DNA of 64,000 bases from Moringa oleifera (taxonomy: Eukaryota > Streptophyta > Magnoliopsida > Brassicales > Moringaceae): contig JAJFZO010000889.1 of NCBI GenBank assembly GCA_021397835.1, positions 4,960,001-5,024,000 on the forward strand. The letters run 5' to 3'. Of the stretch, positions 1-11,935 are shown piece by piece (position 1 is the stretch's first letter; every line of letters begins with the position of its first letter). A program made the position numbers and the translations under genes. The notes under the pieces are model-generated. The model was given only the letters and a program-made list of their open reading frames with translations, ran no database searches and had not been told where the DNA came from.

Positions 1-173
1 TTATACCTATGGATTAATTTTGTCTCATCTAGTGTACTCTGAAACAATGAAATCCAAAGCTCAAAGAATTGTTTGCTGATGTATTTTACTCTGCACCAAC
101 TAAAAAGATGATGTTTCCTTTCTGTGCACTCAAATGTTTATCAAATTTTTTTTCTGTTTTTTTTTTTTTCCAG

Positions 174-1304
174 ATAATGAGAGATCCAGACACAGGGAAT
201 TCTCGTGGTTTTGGTTTCATTAGTTATGATTCTTTCGAGGCATCTGATGCTGCCATTGAGGTATGTCGCATGCCTATACTTCACATCCCCTGCTAAACAC
301 TGATTCATTGAGTGCTGTAGTTGCTTAAAACCGAGGGCCTCGCTTGTAGGAGCTTGATAGCAACCTAGAATTTAATAGTCACAATTCCTAATTTAATTGC
401 AGATTGTTGTTTACTTTTAGATTTTGTAGTGGAGGTATTTGCAAAAATTATTGTATTGTGAAAAGATGCTCATAGTACTTTCAAGTTATTTGCAATAAAG
501 ATGGCCTCTGACTTCATTTAATCTATCTTCATAGATGTATCCATGAGTAAGTGCTGCTTTTCTTTTATTGTTGCAGGCTATGAATGGTCAGTACCTTTGT
601 AACCGTCAAATAACAGTCTCATATGCTTATAAGAAAGACACAAAGGGGGAGCGCCACGGTACCCCAGCAGGTGAGGCTTTCTGGTTCATTTTTTCTGAGG
701 TTTTCTTATGTTCTTAAACTTGTGTGTGCATGCGTGGCCACAAGTGATTTCATTTGATTCATTATCCTGTCAAAGATACTTTATCTGCTGCTTTTGTGAT
801 GTAGAGAGAGTATTGGCTGCCAGCAATCCAGGTGCCCAGAAAAGCAGGCCCCATACTTTATTTGCTAGTGGACCTCCAACACTTGCAAATGCTCCTCAGG
901 CTAATGGTGCCATCGGTGCACCAGTGCCTCCACGGCCATTTGCAAATGGCACCATTCCTCCAGGCCCAATTCCAGCTCTTCGTCCACCACCTCCGCAAGG
1001 CGCAGGGTACGCACCAATTCAGGTTGCAGGACAGGCACCTTGGCAGGGTCAGCCACAGCCGGGTCAGGCTGTCCCACCCCCTATGATGGCTCCACCGCCT
1101 ATGCATTACAGACCAGGACCCCCGAGCATGCCACCACCACCTCCACCCCAGGGTTCTGTTCTTCAAAGACCTCCTCCTCAACCAATGGGAATGGTTGCAC
1201 AACCGCCAGTTTGGCCGCCACCACCTCCACAGCAAATGGGTGCAAGACCTCCCATGCCGCAAATGTCTATGCCACCCCCTCCCCCACCTCCATCCTCAGG
1301 TTGA
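174..1304 (+). CDS. SF3B4: Splicing factor 3B subunit 4 (SF3B4/SAP49), 5' part missing
   Basis: Subunit of the SF3b complex of U2 snRNP; it binds pre-mRNA near the branch site in the nucleus. Three exons are visible: 174-260, 577-670 and 805-1304, with GT-AG borders and a continuous frame. The first visible exon carries the end of the second RRM, with the RNP1-like stretch [12 protein letters not shown]; the second reads [20 protein letters not shown], the last strand of that RRM. The third encodes the family's long Pro/Met/Gly-rich tail, ending in [11 protein letters not shown]. The first RRM and the start codon lie before base 1, so the gene is partial. Bases 1-173 are intron. Both the RRM wording and the proline tail fit plant SF3B4 closely. 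The gene converges on the OVATE gene at 4236-5366. Confidence 0.93.
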
Positions 1305-4235
1305 AGTCACTATCATCCATCTTTGACTCTTTTGGGATACTTGTTTAATTCATGTTTGTTGTAGGATGTTTGCTTTCTTGATTAGGATGATAATGGTGGT
1401 ATATGAACTGTTCACTGTAAACATTACAAAATATCTGAAACAACCTGATTTGATGCAACATTGCCTCATATAAACTGCAGAAGTGGCATTGTTTATACAT
1501 TATTCTATGCTGGAGGGGTTCAGCTGTCCAGTTATTTTTACTTTTTCTTCATAAGAGCCAAGGACAGATTGTGATCTCTGCAAAGATCTTTAGCATGACC
1601 AATGCAGGATGCTTGGCTAGCCCCTGTCCTTGGAGATATGTTATTAAGAATGTACAACTGAAACTTATGGTACTACATTTGTGGGTATTGTGCACACTGC
1701 TGTGTGCTCTTCAGAAATTGGGCAAGTGATATTATCTTTTTCCAGCTATTCTGCAGCACTCATTTATGATGAATTTCTTCTTGTGAATTCAAATGAAACA
1801 AGGAGTTGGTGTGTGTAACCCCTTAACTGAAAGGGTCATTGTAGACTGGAACTGACTCATAGCTCAGTGCAAAAACTTTATTATTTTTAACTATATATCT
1901 AAACAGCAAAGAATGCTTTTAAAAAGTATAAAGTAGAAAAAACTAGAGCTAAGATGACATCAAAACGGGGAACCAAGAAGGCAAAAACACATACCCCCGA
2001 GATTACCTTTCAGTGTTGATCAAAATAAGTATCACCATCCCGCCCTGAACGCTGAACCTCATGGAAACACGTGATTTACTAGAACAAATGCAACTTCGCC
2101 ATATCTATTCAATGTTTATAAGAATTATTGAGTGGGTCAATCAAAGACCAGGCTTTTCATATCAATGATGGCAACTTTCTTTCCTAAATCTGCTGATTTT
2201 AGTCACCATTTCAACACCGTGATTTATGTCAGTCCTCTTTTTTCTTTGTCAGAACAACTTGCTCTAGTTTTGAATGTTGCAGTTGCTCAAGTTGCCTGAA
2301 GAGATCTTTCTCTCAGTAGATCAACTTCAGCTCTTTCTTCGTGGTTGTTGAAATGGTTGCCGGTAAAATTAGTTGACAGGCTCCTTCTATGTTCTTGACT
2401 CGTTCTTGGAGACAGCCTCACAGCCAGCTGAAGAATACGCTGATTTGGGCCTCAAGATCTGCTTCATCATGAGACACCGTTCCTTGCACAAAATTAACGA
2501 TATTGGGCCTGGCTTGATCATCCAATCGATCTCTTCAACGCAAATCCCGAGGAGAACATAGAACAATCCGACGATGGAGGGGTTGTGACTGTGAGCTACT
2601 TAATGGAGGACGACTGACTGACAGTAAGGTAGACAGTAAGCAGCAAAAGCGAGAGCAACCAAAGTTGAAGGGATCCAATCTCAGATATGGAGGATCGGGG
2701 AGATGTAATTTCATTCGGCAAAAAAAGCTGTCTGTTTTTGTGGGAACAGGTGCGTCCTCGAGTCAGTTTTCGTTTGGCGGGCAAAGAATCTCTGATACCG
2801 TGTGGGTTACTTCGCTCACTGAATTTTACTACTTGCAGTTAAATTTCAATTCTCTCGGGCCGAGGGCATAAATCCATGGCCTTTGGCGTACGCTCCACGA
2901 AACCATGGACCAATCCCTGCACTGTAACAGTTTCAGGCAACTCTCATTTTTACTGCTTGGATCTCTTTCATCCTCACCTAACTTGAACGCAGAGATGGAG
3001 ATTGATAGATACGCATGGTACACGAGCAACCAATGAGAAAGCCCTAGACGAGAGAACCCATTACACTTGTACAAGAAATTTGCCAGCTATGACTTTACAG
3101 CTGATGAAAATGAAAATCCTCAACAAATTCCACGATCAAACTTTCTTCAATGCCCACAATTTGTTCGTCGATATGTCAAAGTAAACCATTTCCTTTCACT
3201 TGAGAGAAACTCATTATCCTCTGGACCTAAAGATCAAACTTTTCATGGATGAAGAAGAGTGACAAGCGATCACCATGAGCAAGGGACTAATCGGCGTGCA
3301 AAGCAGATAGGCACTTCAAGCTTTCCCTTTAATCATTGATCACTGCAGTGCTTGGTCCATGATGTAAGGTCTCGCTCAAAATGCCTTCATGGATGAAGAT
3401 CCACGTGTTACACTGTAATCTCCATTGAAATGAACATGTCTTGAAAAGTGAAACCCAGTTTACACACCTTTTTGTTCCGTGGGTGTTGAATGGGTGCACA
3501 CTGGTTCATGTCGGGGTCTAGAGAAGGTCACAGTTCTGTCATATAATTATATAAACAAAGACTTTCCTTTTCACGAATCTAAAGCCTGCAAGTGATAACG
3601 ACTGAACAATCTAAGCATCCCAGGCAGGTAAAAAGCACGTTAAATGGGGGCAGTTGCCCTTATAGGCACATGATCATAGCCTGCTGGGCATGGGAGCGAG
3701 CTCTGATAACTGATATGCCTACGTTTGAGCAAAAATTAAAGCTGATATGGCCAAGCTTATATTGCTCTACACAGTACTCCATTTAGTCTGTTTTTCAGTA
3801 AGACCCATTCTCTTAGTGCCCAAAATGTAAAAAGCAGATATAAATCAAGTTTCTTTCTTTCAACTAACAATTGGGATTTTTTTTTGCATTCGTCTTTAAT
3901 GTCGTACTGTTATCTCAATATTGCATATCCAATAAACTTGGGTAATGTATGCAGTTCAGGACAAACTTAAATGCCTATGTAAGAACAGCGCATGAACCTT
4001 CAACCACGCATGGCTTGTCATTTCCTCTGATAGAAACTCTCTCTCTCTCTCTCTCGTTTTCTTAACCTTATTGTTACCCGGCAACAAACATTATTCGCTT
4101 TCCCAAGGAGCTTGGGGGAACTGAGAAAGACATATGAACGGAAAACTAACATGAAACACAGTTAAACCTAGGGAAACAAATTGATATGTTACAGTAACAA
4201 AAACGAAAGTGATTCCTTTATTCATTAGCTTAACT
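1305..4235. other. SF3B4 3' UTR and unassigned intergenic DNA
   Basis: The first few hundred bases after the SF3B4 stop should be its 3' UTR. The rest lies between two convergent genes and holds only short scattered open frames (longest about 80 codons) on both strands. A (CT)n tract sits at about 4038-4055. Base composition between about 2000 and 3300 is less AT-rich than the intergenic DNA further right, so a non-coding transcript or decayed gene is possible, but no protein family was recognised. Confidence 0.5.
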
Positions 4236-5366
4236 TCAAAGATCTTTAGATACTCGATGGGCACTGGATGACCTTCTACCACAAAACAAATTCTCCCAAA
4301 TCTCTGAAAAAGCCTTGACAATGATGCCATGATGTTGCCTAGAATTCAAGGACAAGAAGCAGTGCAAGAGCTGCTCAAGATCCTTCTGCTCAAACATCTG
4401 CTTCTCCAAGATCATCTCCATCATCGACCTCTTGAAGTCCTCGTAAGGGTCCTTCGATCTTTTCACGACCGCGAAGCTCTCTCTCACCTTACCGTCCAAC
4501 GTACATGGTATCAACCTTTGCAGGAACGACGACAGCCTGGCCGGCGACTCGATTTCCGGCGACGACGAATAAGCTGATGAGCAACTCCTCTTCCCTCCTG
4601 ACTTCTCCTTCAAAACACACCGTTTCTGGCCCTTCACTTTCTTGTTGTTCTTCTTCTTGCGCTTCATAGTGGATGCTTCGCGGATGGTCTCTAAATGGCA
4701 GTTAAGCTCTGAAGAGGAATCCGTGGAGAAGCTCCTAGAAGATGAGACGAGCGTCTCCATTTCCTCGTCGTCAATGTCGTCGTTATCTTCGAAGCTTTCG
4801 CTGCTAAACAGCCCGCTATCGGTTGAGGATGTGCTGATACGGATTTTGGCTACCGTTTTCTTCTTCTTGGATCGTCGTTTCTTCTTCTCTGCGTTTGAAG
4901 GTGGGGGAGGAGGAGGAGGCAAAAAGTCGTCTTCAGAGGAGTCGCCAAGGACCAACGAATTGCAGCCAGAAGTATGTTTTTCGTCGTACACTCTGGCAAT
5001 CACATGCCACCTGTCCTCTCTTTCCCAGTGGAACTGCGGCGTCGGCGGTGGCTGTGACTCGCTGAGTTCGCACTCAGAGAAATACTGCATGGAGGATCGC
5101 GAGCCCAAGCCGCATCCAAGAGACGTGAACGCGGAGGAAACATGCCGCTTCAGCAAGGAGCGGTGAGGTTTGGAGGTTGGCAGGGGTGGCGACGGAGTGC
5201 CCTTGGTGGGAGGGAAGTCAAGGGTAATGAGCTTCGGGTTAGCCGGCGAGAGCCGCAGAAACGAAGGGACAGGATTGACGGGCAGAGTTGTGTGGTCCTT
5301 GGAGCGGCAAGACTGCAAGGATAATTGGAGAACTCTCGATATCTTCAGCTTAAATCGTTTCGCCAT
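4236..5366 (-). CDS. OFP7: OVATE family protein (OFP7/OFP8-like transcriptional repressor)
   Basis: Plant-specific nuclear repressor family that interacts with TALE homeodomain proteins and affects organ shape. It is a single uninterrupted 376-codon frame, as usual for the family. The N-terminus MAKRFKLKISRVLQLSLQSC is basic, as in OFP7/OFP8. The middle is low complexity: a proline run, lysine/arginine clusters such as KKKRRSKKKK, and a Ser/Asp/Glu-rich part. The C-terminal OVATE domain (about residues 290-360) reads ESFAVVKRSKDPYEDFKRSM, then MILEKQMFEQKDLEQLLHCF and an ending HHGIIVKAFSEIWENLF. The start is the first ATG after a TATA-like element at 5447-5454. The OFP7 symbol rests on the remembered neighbourhood of At2g18500; OFP8 is the alternative. 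Confidence 0.9.
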   Translation of the reverse strand: MAKRFKLKISRVLQLSLQSCRSKDHTTLPVNPVPSFLRLSPANPKLITLDFPPTKGTPSPPLPTSKPHRSLLKRHVSSAFTSLGCGLGSRSSMQYFSECELSESQPPPTPQFHWEREDRWHVIARVYDEKHTSGCNSLVLGDSSEDDFLPPPPPPPSNAEKKKRRSKKKKTVAKIRISTSSTDSGLFSSESFEDNDDIDDEEMETLVSSSRSFSTDSSSELNCHLETIREASTMKRKKKNNKKVKGQKRCVLKEKSGGKRSCSSAYSSSPEIESPARLSSFLQRLIPCTLDGKVRESFAVVKRSKDPYEDFKRSMMEMILEKQMFEQKDLEQLLHCFLSLNSRQHHGIIVKAFSEIWENLFCGRRSSSAHRVSKDL

Positions 5367-5446
5367 TTTCTTCTGTCAATCTCTGTGTTTGTCTTCAAGC
5401 TAGTGTAGCTTCCAAAACACGAACTGTTCGTCTGAGGAAACCTTTC

Positions 5447-5454
5447 CTTATATA
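5447..5454 (-). promoter_or_regulatory. TATA box of the OVATE gene
   Basis: Read on the minus strand this is TATATAAG, about 80 bases upstream of the OVATE start codon, a normal spacing for a plant TATA box plus short leader. No other TATA-like element lies between it and the ATG. Confidence 0.5.
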
Positions 5455-6325
5455 GTGGGGAAGGAGCGGAGCCGGACATAGTCATGTCACGTTTGCCTTT
5501 CTTTTCCTTTTTGTTTTTTCCTTTTCTCTTCCACTACAGATAGTTCACGTATATAAGGCAGTGACCACTGGCTAGGCTACGAGACCAATAAAACGACACC
5601 GTTGCTTCTTTATCGGCCTTCTTGAATGATATTGAGGGGGAACCCGAGCCGCCTTCCAGGAGAGCAGAGAAACTGCCAATCAAAACAAAACAAAAACTGA
5701 GAACTGCGGGTAGATTGTAAGAACACATATAATGATGATTCACGACCCAAATGTATCTGGCCGTGCACTGCTCCGATTCTTACAATTACTGAATCACCTG
5801 AAGACTGACACGTGGACCATTTTCTCTTTTATCTGCCAAAATTATTTTCTGGGAAAATAGTTGTACTGAAATTTTTTTAACTTTAAAAATCACAAATATA
5901 ATATTCTACTTACATTCCCTCTAAAGGCCAAGCCAAAAGAGTCCCGACAAGTCTCGTATCTACTCTGAAATAATTGCTTTAAATTTAAAAAGAAATCATA
6001 AAAATAATATATGGTCCTTTTTGTATCTTCCCTTCTTCACATTTTCAAAATTATGAACAACTGTATATCTTACCAGTGATTTTCATGTAGTTCATAAGCT
6101 ATTGGATGAAATTATACACAAATTTAATGCCTATTTCTTGTTATCAAATAAATTTTATATTCAAAAGATTAATACCATCAAAATATTTAATATTAATATA
6201 TTATATAATAAATTTTTAAGCTATAATTTAAAAAATCAAAATTGTTTAGTGTTTATAATTTTGTTAATAAACATTATTTAAAACTCTGAATTTTTCTTTA
6301 TCCAATTGGTAAAAATTAGTCATAT

Positions 6326-6711
6326 TTTTATTATTAAGATAATTAAAAATTACTTAAATAAATTCTATATTTTATTTTGATTTTATTTTTAAATTTGAAG
6401 AATTTTAAACTAATCAACTATGTTTATGACTTTTTTATATTTTTAATAATATAATATTTCAAAATTACATATTTTTTTAGAATTAAAAATTTTAATTTTT
6501 TTATAATGATAGCTTGGATATTTTTTTGACATGTAAAAAATTATAAGCAAAAATTTATTATAAACTATCTTCAATTTAAACATTTTTAATTTTTAAAATT
6601 TTTAATATGATTTGATTTAGATGAAATTAGAATGTTAAAGTTTATTCATATTTTAAAAGTAAAAATTTGATTAAAAAATAAAATTTATAGTTTTAAATAA
6701 TATTTATTTTT
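6326..6711 (+). repeat. AT-rich dispersed repeat, copy A
   Basis: This stretch aligns by eye, in the same orientation, with 54971-55340 about 49 kb away. Shared landmarks in the same order include TTATTATTAA followed by AATTAAAAA, then TGATAGCTT, then AAGTAAAAATTTGATT, then AGTTTTAAAT.ATATTTAT. The divergence is large and the sequence is very AT-rich, so it is probably an old non-autonomous element; no coding capacity is seen. Confidence 0.5.
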
Positions 6712-7691
6712 TAAAAATTTTTATTATCAAAATTTTAATTTTTTTAAAAAATAAATTAAAAATACAGTGTAAATTTTATTTTAATTATTTTTAAAATATT
6801 AGAACAAGAAATGTACCTCTAACTGGTACATGTATATATTAAAGTACCAAAAACATGCACCATGAAAATAACTCCAAAACAAATTCTATTTATGACATGA
6901 CATGACATGAAATCAAAGCAATATTATTCTGGTTAACTTTAAAATTTATTTAATATAACTTAATATCATTGATTTATCAATAATAATATAAAAAAACCTT
7001 GAGAAAAGCAAAATGGTTCTTATTTTTGTCGTTTCGGTGATTAGTACAGATGTTCTTGGTATCTGCTTCCTTTTTACTGCATGCACCACCTACCCTTAGC
7101 CTTTGTTCATGAAAATACATGAGAGCAGTTCATAATTTGAAATAAAAAGCTGAAGAATACCTGATATAGCTTATCACCTGAGCGCAGGCTCAGCCGCTCA
7201 CCTCGGGATTCTCGATGACCAAATGGTTCTTTATGCATAAGCGAGGCTGATTGGCCATATTAGAAGGAAATGGCAAAAAGGCTCTCTTGTCTTCTCCATG
7301 TTAGGACTGTATTGTCTCAACTGAATGTAAACCCTAAAGCGTGAAACGAGAAAAATAAGAAGCAAAAAATGAAAAAGAAGAAAGGAGGGTAGCTTTTGGG
7401 TTTGCCGGTTACTGTGGATAAATGATCTTAACTCTTTTGGCAGAGAAGACCGGAAGAAAAGTCAATCCAAAGAAGCTTTTCTTCGAACGCATGGTGGGGA
7501 TCCAAGGCGACACAATCATCTTTGCATGCGGAAGAGTCTTCATTTTCGTTTTTCTTTGTCCCTTTATCGGGACATGGTCGTTTTGGTTTTAGAGAAAGGA
7601 AGAAGAAAAAAACGAGTAATATTATAATAGAAAAAGCGTTTCCTTTTGCACTCAAATGGTCTCCAATCTCCCACTCTCCAACGTGGAGCCT

Positions 7692-7823
7692 CCCAAGCAG
7701 TCTAGTCATCCAGCTCGCTTGCCCCCTCTCAGCCCACAAATTGTCGGTTGACTACGTTCGTTTCAAAATTTGAACGTTAAGGTTGAACCGACAATTTGTG
7801 GGCTGAGAGGGGGCCTGCTTGGG
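7692..7823. repeat. Long near-perfect inverted repeat (hairpin)
   Basis: Bases 7721-7749 and 7786-7814 are exact reverse complements over 29 bases. They are extended by a further 9-base match (7692-7700 with 7815-7823) after a 20-base bulge present only in the left arm. The 36-base loop contains another small pair (7754-7759 with 7772-7777). The arms are GC-rich and stand out from the AT-rich surroundings. It could be a foldback element, a young small-RNA hairpin, or the product of a replication template switch. Confidence 0.85.
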
Positions 7824-10161
7824 CTGGAATGGGCTCTTCTGAACCGCTCTGCATGGGTTCCGTTTCGGTTTGTGCACCGGTCCACAAGAAGTTCGAGTGT
7901 GATGGCCTGATGGGTACGTGTCTACGTGTCCCATACATGTGGAGGACCAAGACTTTGGACGTCCATTAACTCACTGCAGAACTGGCTAATGGCAGACAAC
8001 AATTGACTTGAATCTGGACGACTTCTTGAGCCCTTGGTGAGCCACAGTGGCCCCTCTCTGGCTGAGCCTGCTAGCCGCTGCTGAACCAACCACCCACCTA
8101 GAGGAGCATGGTTCATCTGACAGTGATATCTCCCACTCGGGTAATAATTTTCTCTGTTGATTTTTTAGTTTTTTCTAAATCATGATACATATTAATTAAA
8201 TAAAATTTATTATTTTATTATTTTGCTTTAAATTATTATTATAAAATATAAATTATCAAAAATTAATTATTTTTATTAAAAAACTCAACACAAATTTATA
8301 TTAATAAAAAAATCATTCCTCCACAAGAACAACGGTGTTAATACTGATTTCAAACCATTTATTGCAATCTATTGACATGATTTCACTCGTATGGATAAAC
8401 AATAAAATCTCTTTATTTATTTAAAAAATCATATATATATATATCTTTAAATATATTATAGCTCTATTAAAAATTTACATGTATTCTTAAAGATATAACA
8501 CTCATTATCAAATATTACATTTATCTTTAAAAATATCAGAGTCAAAGATTACAATTATCTTTAAAAATATTTCCTTTTATTTTTAATGGTCATTTATGTT
8601 TCAATATTGTAGACACGTCAAATCTTAAACTACAGTGCTTCCAACATTTAATAATCAAGTTGCCATCATCCATATCAACGTGACAACATATATTGACCAA
8701 ACAGCACTTCCTCCATTTAGTCTTCCAAGACCAAGTTGCAGTGAGGAGTCCAGTGCTCCCCGGACCAAATGATAAAGATACCTCTGATAGATAAAAGGTT
8801 TTTTTTTTTTAAAAAAAAAAATTGAATTTATATTAATTTTTAATAAATAATTAAATACAATATTTTAATATTTTTGTAATATTAATATTAATATTAAAAT
8901 AAAAAAACTAATTAAGCGAGGATCCTTCAATGCATAGAGACGATAAAAGAATCCTTATGCGAATAATTGACTAACATTTATAACTCATAATCTCACCTGT
9001 CTAGATAAACAAGGAGGTATTTTGAATTTATTTCTTTTTCTAGATCATCATAAAGTGCTTGGCAAGAAATCAAAAAAATGACTTGTAAAAATCATGCACT
9101 ACTAACTACAATCAATGCCATGTAGAATTATCTCTTCCCTTTGAAAACACATGGTACATATAATCTCCCCTAGATGGATGACATTGACTCAATTACCCCT
9201 CCCATGTGTATCTCGAAATGATTAATGGAATGGCAGAAAAAGGAAAAGGTATCTCCCCTCAAAATCCAGCATTTATATATTCAGGTAAGACCTGCTGATG
9301 ACATATAACCTGTCTGAATAAGCTGCTTCCCTGCCATGGGTTCAGCGCCCTTTTTCTAGCACAAAGTGGAAGGAGAAAACGGCATGCACTATGAAAACGC
9401 AAGACAGGTGGGCAAATCAACTATATATTTCAGTCTTCCCGAGAGCCTATCAAAACAGCGGAAATTTGGGAGCAATAGAATTCTACGATGGATATGTCTA
9501 GGAGTCTATGTTCTCAAGGATCATCAAATTTGGGAAGATAAGTGGGTCCCATTAAATCTTTAATATTTAATAGTATTTATTATTTTATTAAATAAAAATT
9601 AATATCTTTACTGTAAATTAAAAAAATTAAAAATTTATATCAAATGTTGAGATGATGTCAGATCAATAAATTCTTTATTCAGTATGATATATATACCATA
9701 TTTAAATGAATATATATATATATATTTATAAATATTAATTAGGATGATTATGTGGTTAGAGAGGTGGAAGGTGTCTGTTTCCGCCGTGGCAATGGTCAAG
9801 ATCCGAGGAAGCCGAGTCAATGGCACATCACCGGGGGATGGGGTTGAATAAATGGGTCATTAGGATAGGAATGGCTTGGCGTTCTTATCCAAAATTAAAG
9901 GAGTAGACAGATTTGGAAATTGGAAAACGGCATGAGAAATTGAAGAATCAGAAAGTGAGGTTCTGTTTTTTCTCCCATTTTCTTCCAATTAGGGAAAAAC
10001 CTTACTTATTTGAGCTTGTTTTCCTTTTTGATGAACCAGTTTGCGTTGTAAGATAACTCATTACAGGGCACTCTGTCTTTGTAATACAATTCGTGGCCAC
10101 CACAAGAACTGTTCAAACTGTTCAAGATTTACTTTCACGTACACAGGCTGCAGAGATCCTC

Positions 10162-10169
10162 TATATATT
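10162..10169 (+). promoter_or_regulatory. Probable TATA box of the polyol transporter gene
   Basis: TATATATT within CTCTATATATTAAC lies about 100 bases before the chosen ATG, the only TATA-like element close upstream on this strand. Confidence 0.45.
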
Positions 10170-10264
10170 AACAAGGCTGTGCAGTGAACAAGGAACGAGG
10201 TATAAGGATCGAATCTTATTTACAGAGCAACAAACAAGACATGCATTACGTAAACGGGGCATCA

Positions 10265-11935
10265 ATGGCGGAAAGCAACGGGGAGAACCCCAACAAGCTC
10301 AACAAATATGCTTGTGCATGTGTCATAGTTGCATCCATGATATCGATAATATTTGGCTATGGTGAGTTCTTTCTTTGTTTTCACGAGGAGAATCTCCTTG
10401 TTATTTTTGATTTTAAGTTGTTTTGTTTACTTGTTTAGAGCCATGAAGTGGTAGTCTTGATGAGAAGAAAACGTTTTATCGTATGAATCCATTTGAATCA
10501 TTGAATTGTTGAACGAAGTTGATTGTTCTCTTGTTTTGTAGATACGGGTGTTATGAGTGGAGCCATGATATTCATAAAAGAAGATCTGAAAATCAATGAT
10601 ACCCAAGTGGAGGTCCTCGCCGGAATCCTGAACCTGTGTGCGCTTGTTGGCTCGCTTGCTGCCGGAAGAACATCGGATTACATCGGCCGACGATATACGA
10701 TCGTTTTAGCTTCCATACTCTTCCTGCTCGGTTCAGTTCTAATGGGTTATGGCCCAAACTATGCAATTCTAATGGCTGGAAGATGCACTGCCGGTATTGG
10801 TGTAGGGTTTGCCCTCATGATTGCTCCAGTTTACTCTGCAGAGATTTCATCTCCGTCTTCGCGAGGTTTCTTAACGTCTCTGCCTGAGCTCTGCATCAGT
10901 CTCGGTATCTTACTTGGGTATTTATCAAATTACTTCTTCGCCAAATTGACATTGAAACTCGGCTGGAGGATGATGCTTGGTATTGCAGCGATTCCTTCGC
11001 TTGCTTTGGCTTTCGGGATATTGAAAATGCCAGAGTCTCCACGGTGGTTGGTGCTGCAAGGCCGCGTAGGAGAAGCGAAGAAGATCCTACAGCTAGTTTC
11101 TAACAGCAAAGAAGAAGCTGAAGCTCGATTCCGAGACATAAAAGTTGCCGCCGGAATTCATGAAAACTGCAACGACGACACTGTCCCACCGAACAGGAAC
11201 GCGCACGGGAAAGAGGTGTGGAAAGAATTGTTGCTGAGGCCAACTCCGGCTGTTCGCCGGATTCTGATTGCTGCCATCGGGATTCATTTCTTCGAACACG
11301 CGACGGGCATTGAAGCAGTTATACTATACGGCCCAAGAATCTTCAAGAAAGCTGGGGTCACAAGCAAGGACAAGCTCTTGATCGCCACAGTTGGGGTAGG
11401 AGTTACGAAGACATTATTCATATTGGTAGCCACATTCTTACTCGACAGAGTTGGTCGGAGGCGGCTTCTGTTAACGAGCACTGCCGGCATTGTTGTGGCC
11501 TTGACGACCTTGGGGTTCAGCTTGACAATGGTGGAGCAACACGAAGGCAAGCTTGCGTGGGCTCTAACCCTGAGTATTGTTGCTACCTACACATACATAG
11601 CTTTCTTCTCAATCGGGTTGGCTCCGATCACATGGGTTTACAGCTCTGAGATTTTCCCTCTGAAGTTAAGGGCACAAGGGGCCAGCATTGGCGTGGCTGT
11701 GAACAGGCTCATGAACGCTACCATCTCCATGAGCTTCATTTCAATTTACAAAGCAATAACTATAGGCGGCACCTTCTTCATGTTCGCCGGAATCGCCATG
11801 GTTGCTTGGTGGTTCTTCTTCTTCCTCTTGCCGGAGACTAAAGGAAGGACTTTGGAGGAGATGGAGGATCTATTCAGTAAGAAAAGCAAAGCTGGAAATT
11901 TAAGTGTGGAAATTCAGCCAAGAGGCACCGTGTAA
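10265..11935 (+). CDS. PLT: Polyol/monosaccharide-proton symporter (PLT family, MFS)
   Basis: Plasma-membrane sugar-alcohol/H+ symporter of the major facilitator superfamily with about 12 membrane helices. Two exons, 10265-10361 and 10542-11935, give 496 residues, close to the usual 500 or so. The start MAESNGENPNKLNKYACACV is chosen because it leads directly into helix 1; an in-frame ATG eight codons earlier is possible. Hallmarks are DTGVMSGA after helix 1, the loop 2-3 motif DYIGRR, PESPRWL at the end of helix 6, the PLT-typical FFEHATGIEAV in helix 7, DRVGRR in loop 8-9 and PETKGRTLEEME after helix 12. All transport motifs are intact. The substrate is not readable from sequence. It resembles Arabidopsis PLT3 and PLT6; I cannot choose between them. 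Confidence 0.93.

Larger units (their letters stand above)
5460..10160. other. Large AT-rich intergenic region
   Basis: About 4.7 kb without a recognisable gene between the divergent OVATE and polyol transporter genes. It is strongly AT-rich from 5860 to 7000 and from 8150 to 9000. Contents that can be named are a diverged dispersed repeat (6326-6711), a short GACAT direct repeat near 6893-6909, a long hairpin (7692-7823), an imperfect tandem repeat (about 8510-8572), a poly-T/poly-A palindrome near 8800-8820 and an (AT)n tract near 9710-9725. The 7000-8130 part is less AT-rich but its open frames are short and resemble no family known to me. Confidence 0.6.

Noticed and set aside
858..1262. 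134-codon minus-strand frame opposite the SF3B4 proline-rich exon
   Set aside because: It is the antisense of CC-rich proline codons; Trp/Arg-rich composition with no family resemblance.
4642..5166. 174-codon plus-strand frame opposite the OVATE gene
   Set aside because: Shadow of the OVATE coding sequence; the minus strand carries a full OVATE domain.
5551..5559. TATATAAGG on the plus strand as a promoter
   Set aside because: No plus-strand gene starts within several kilobases downstream.
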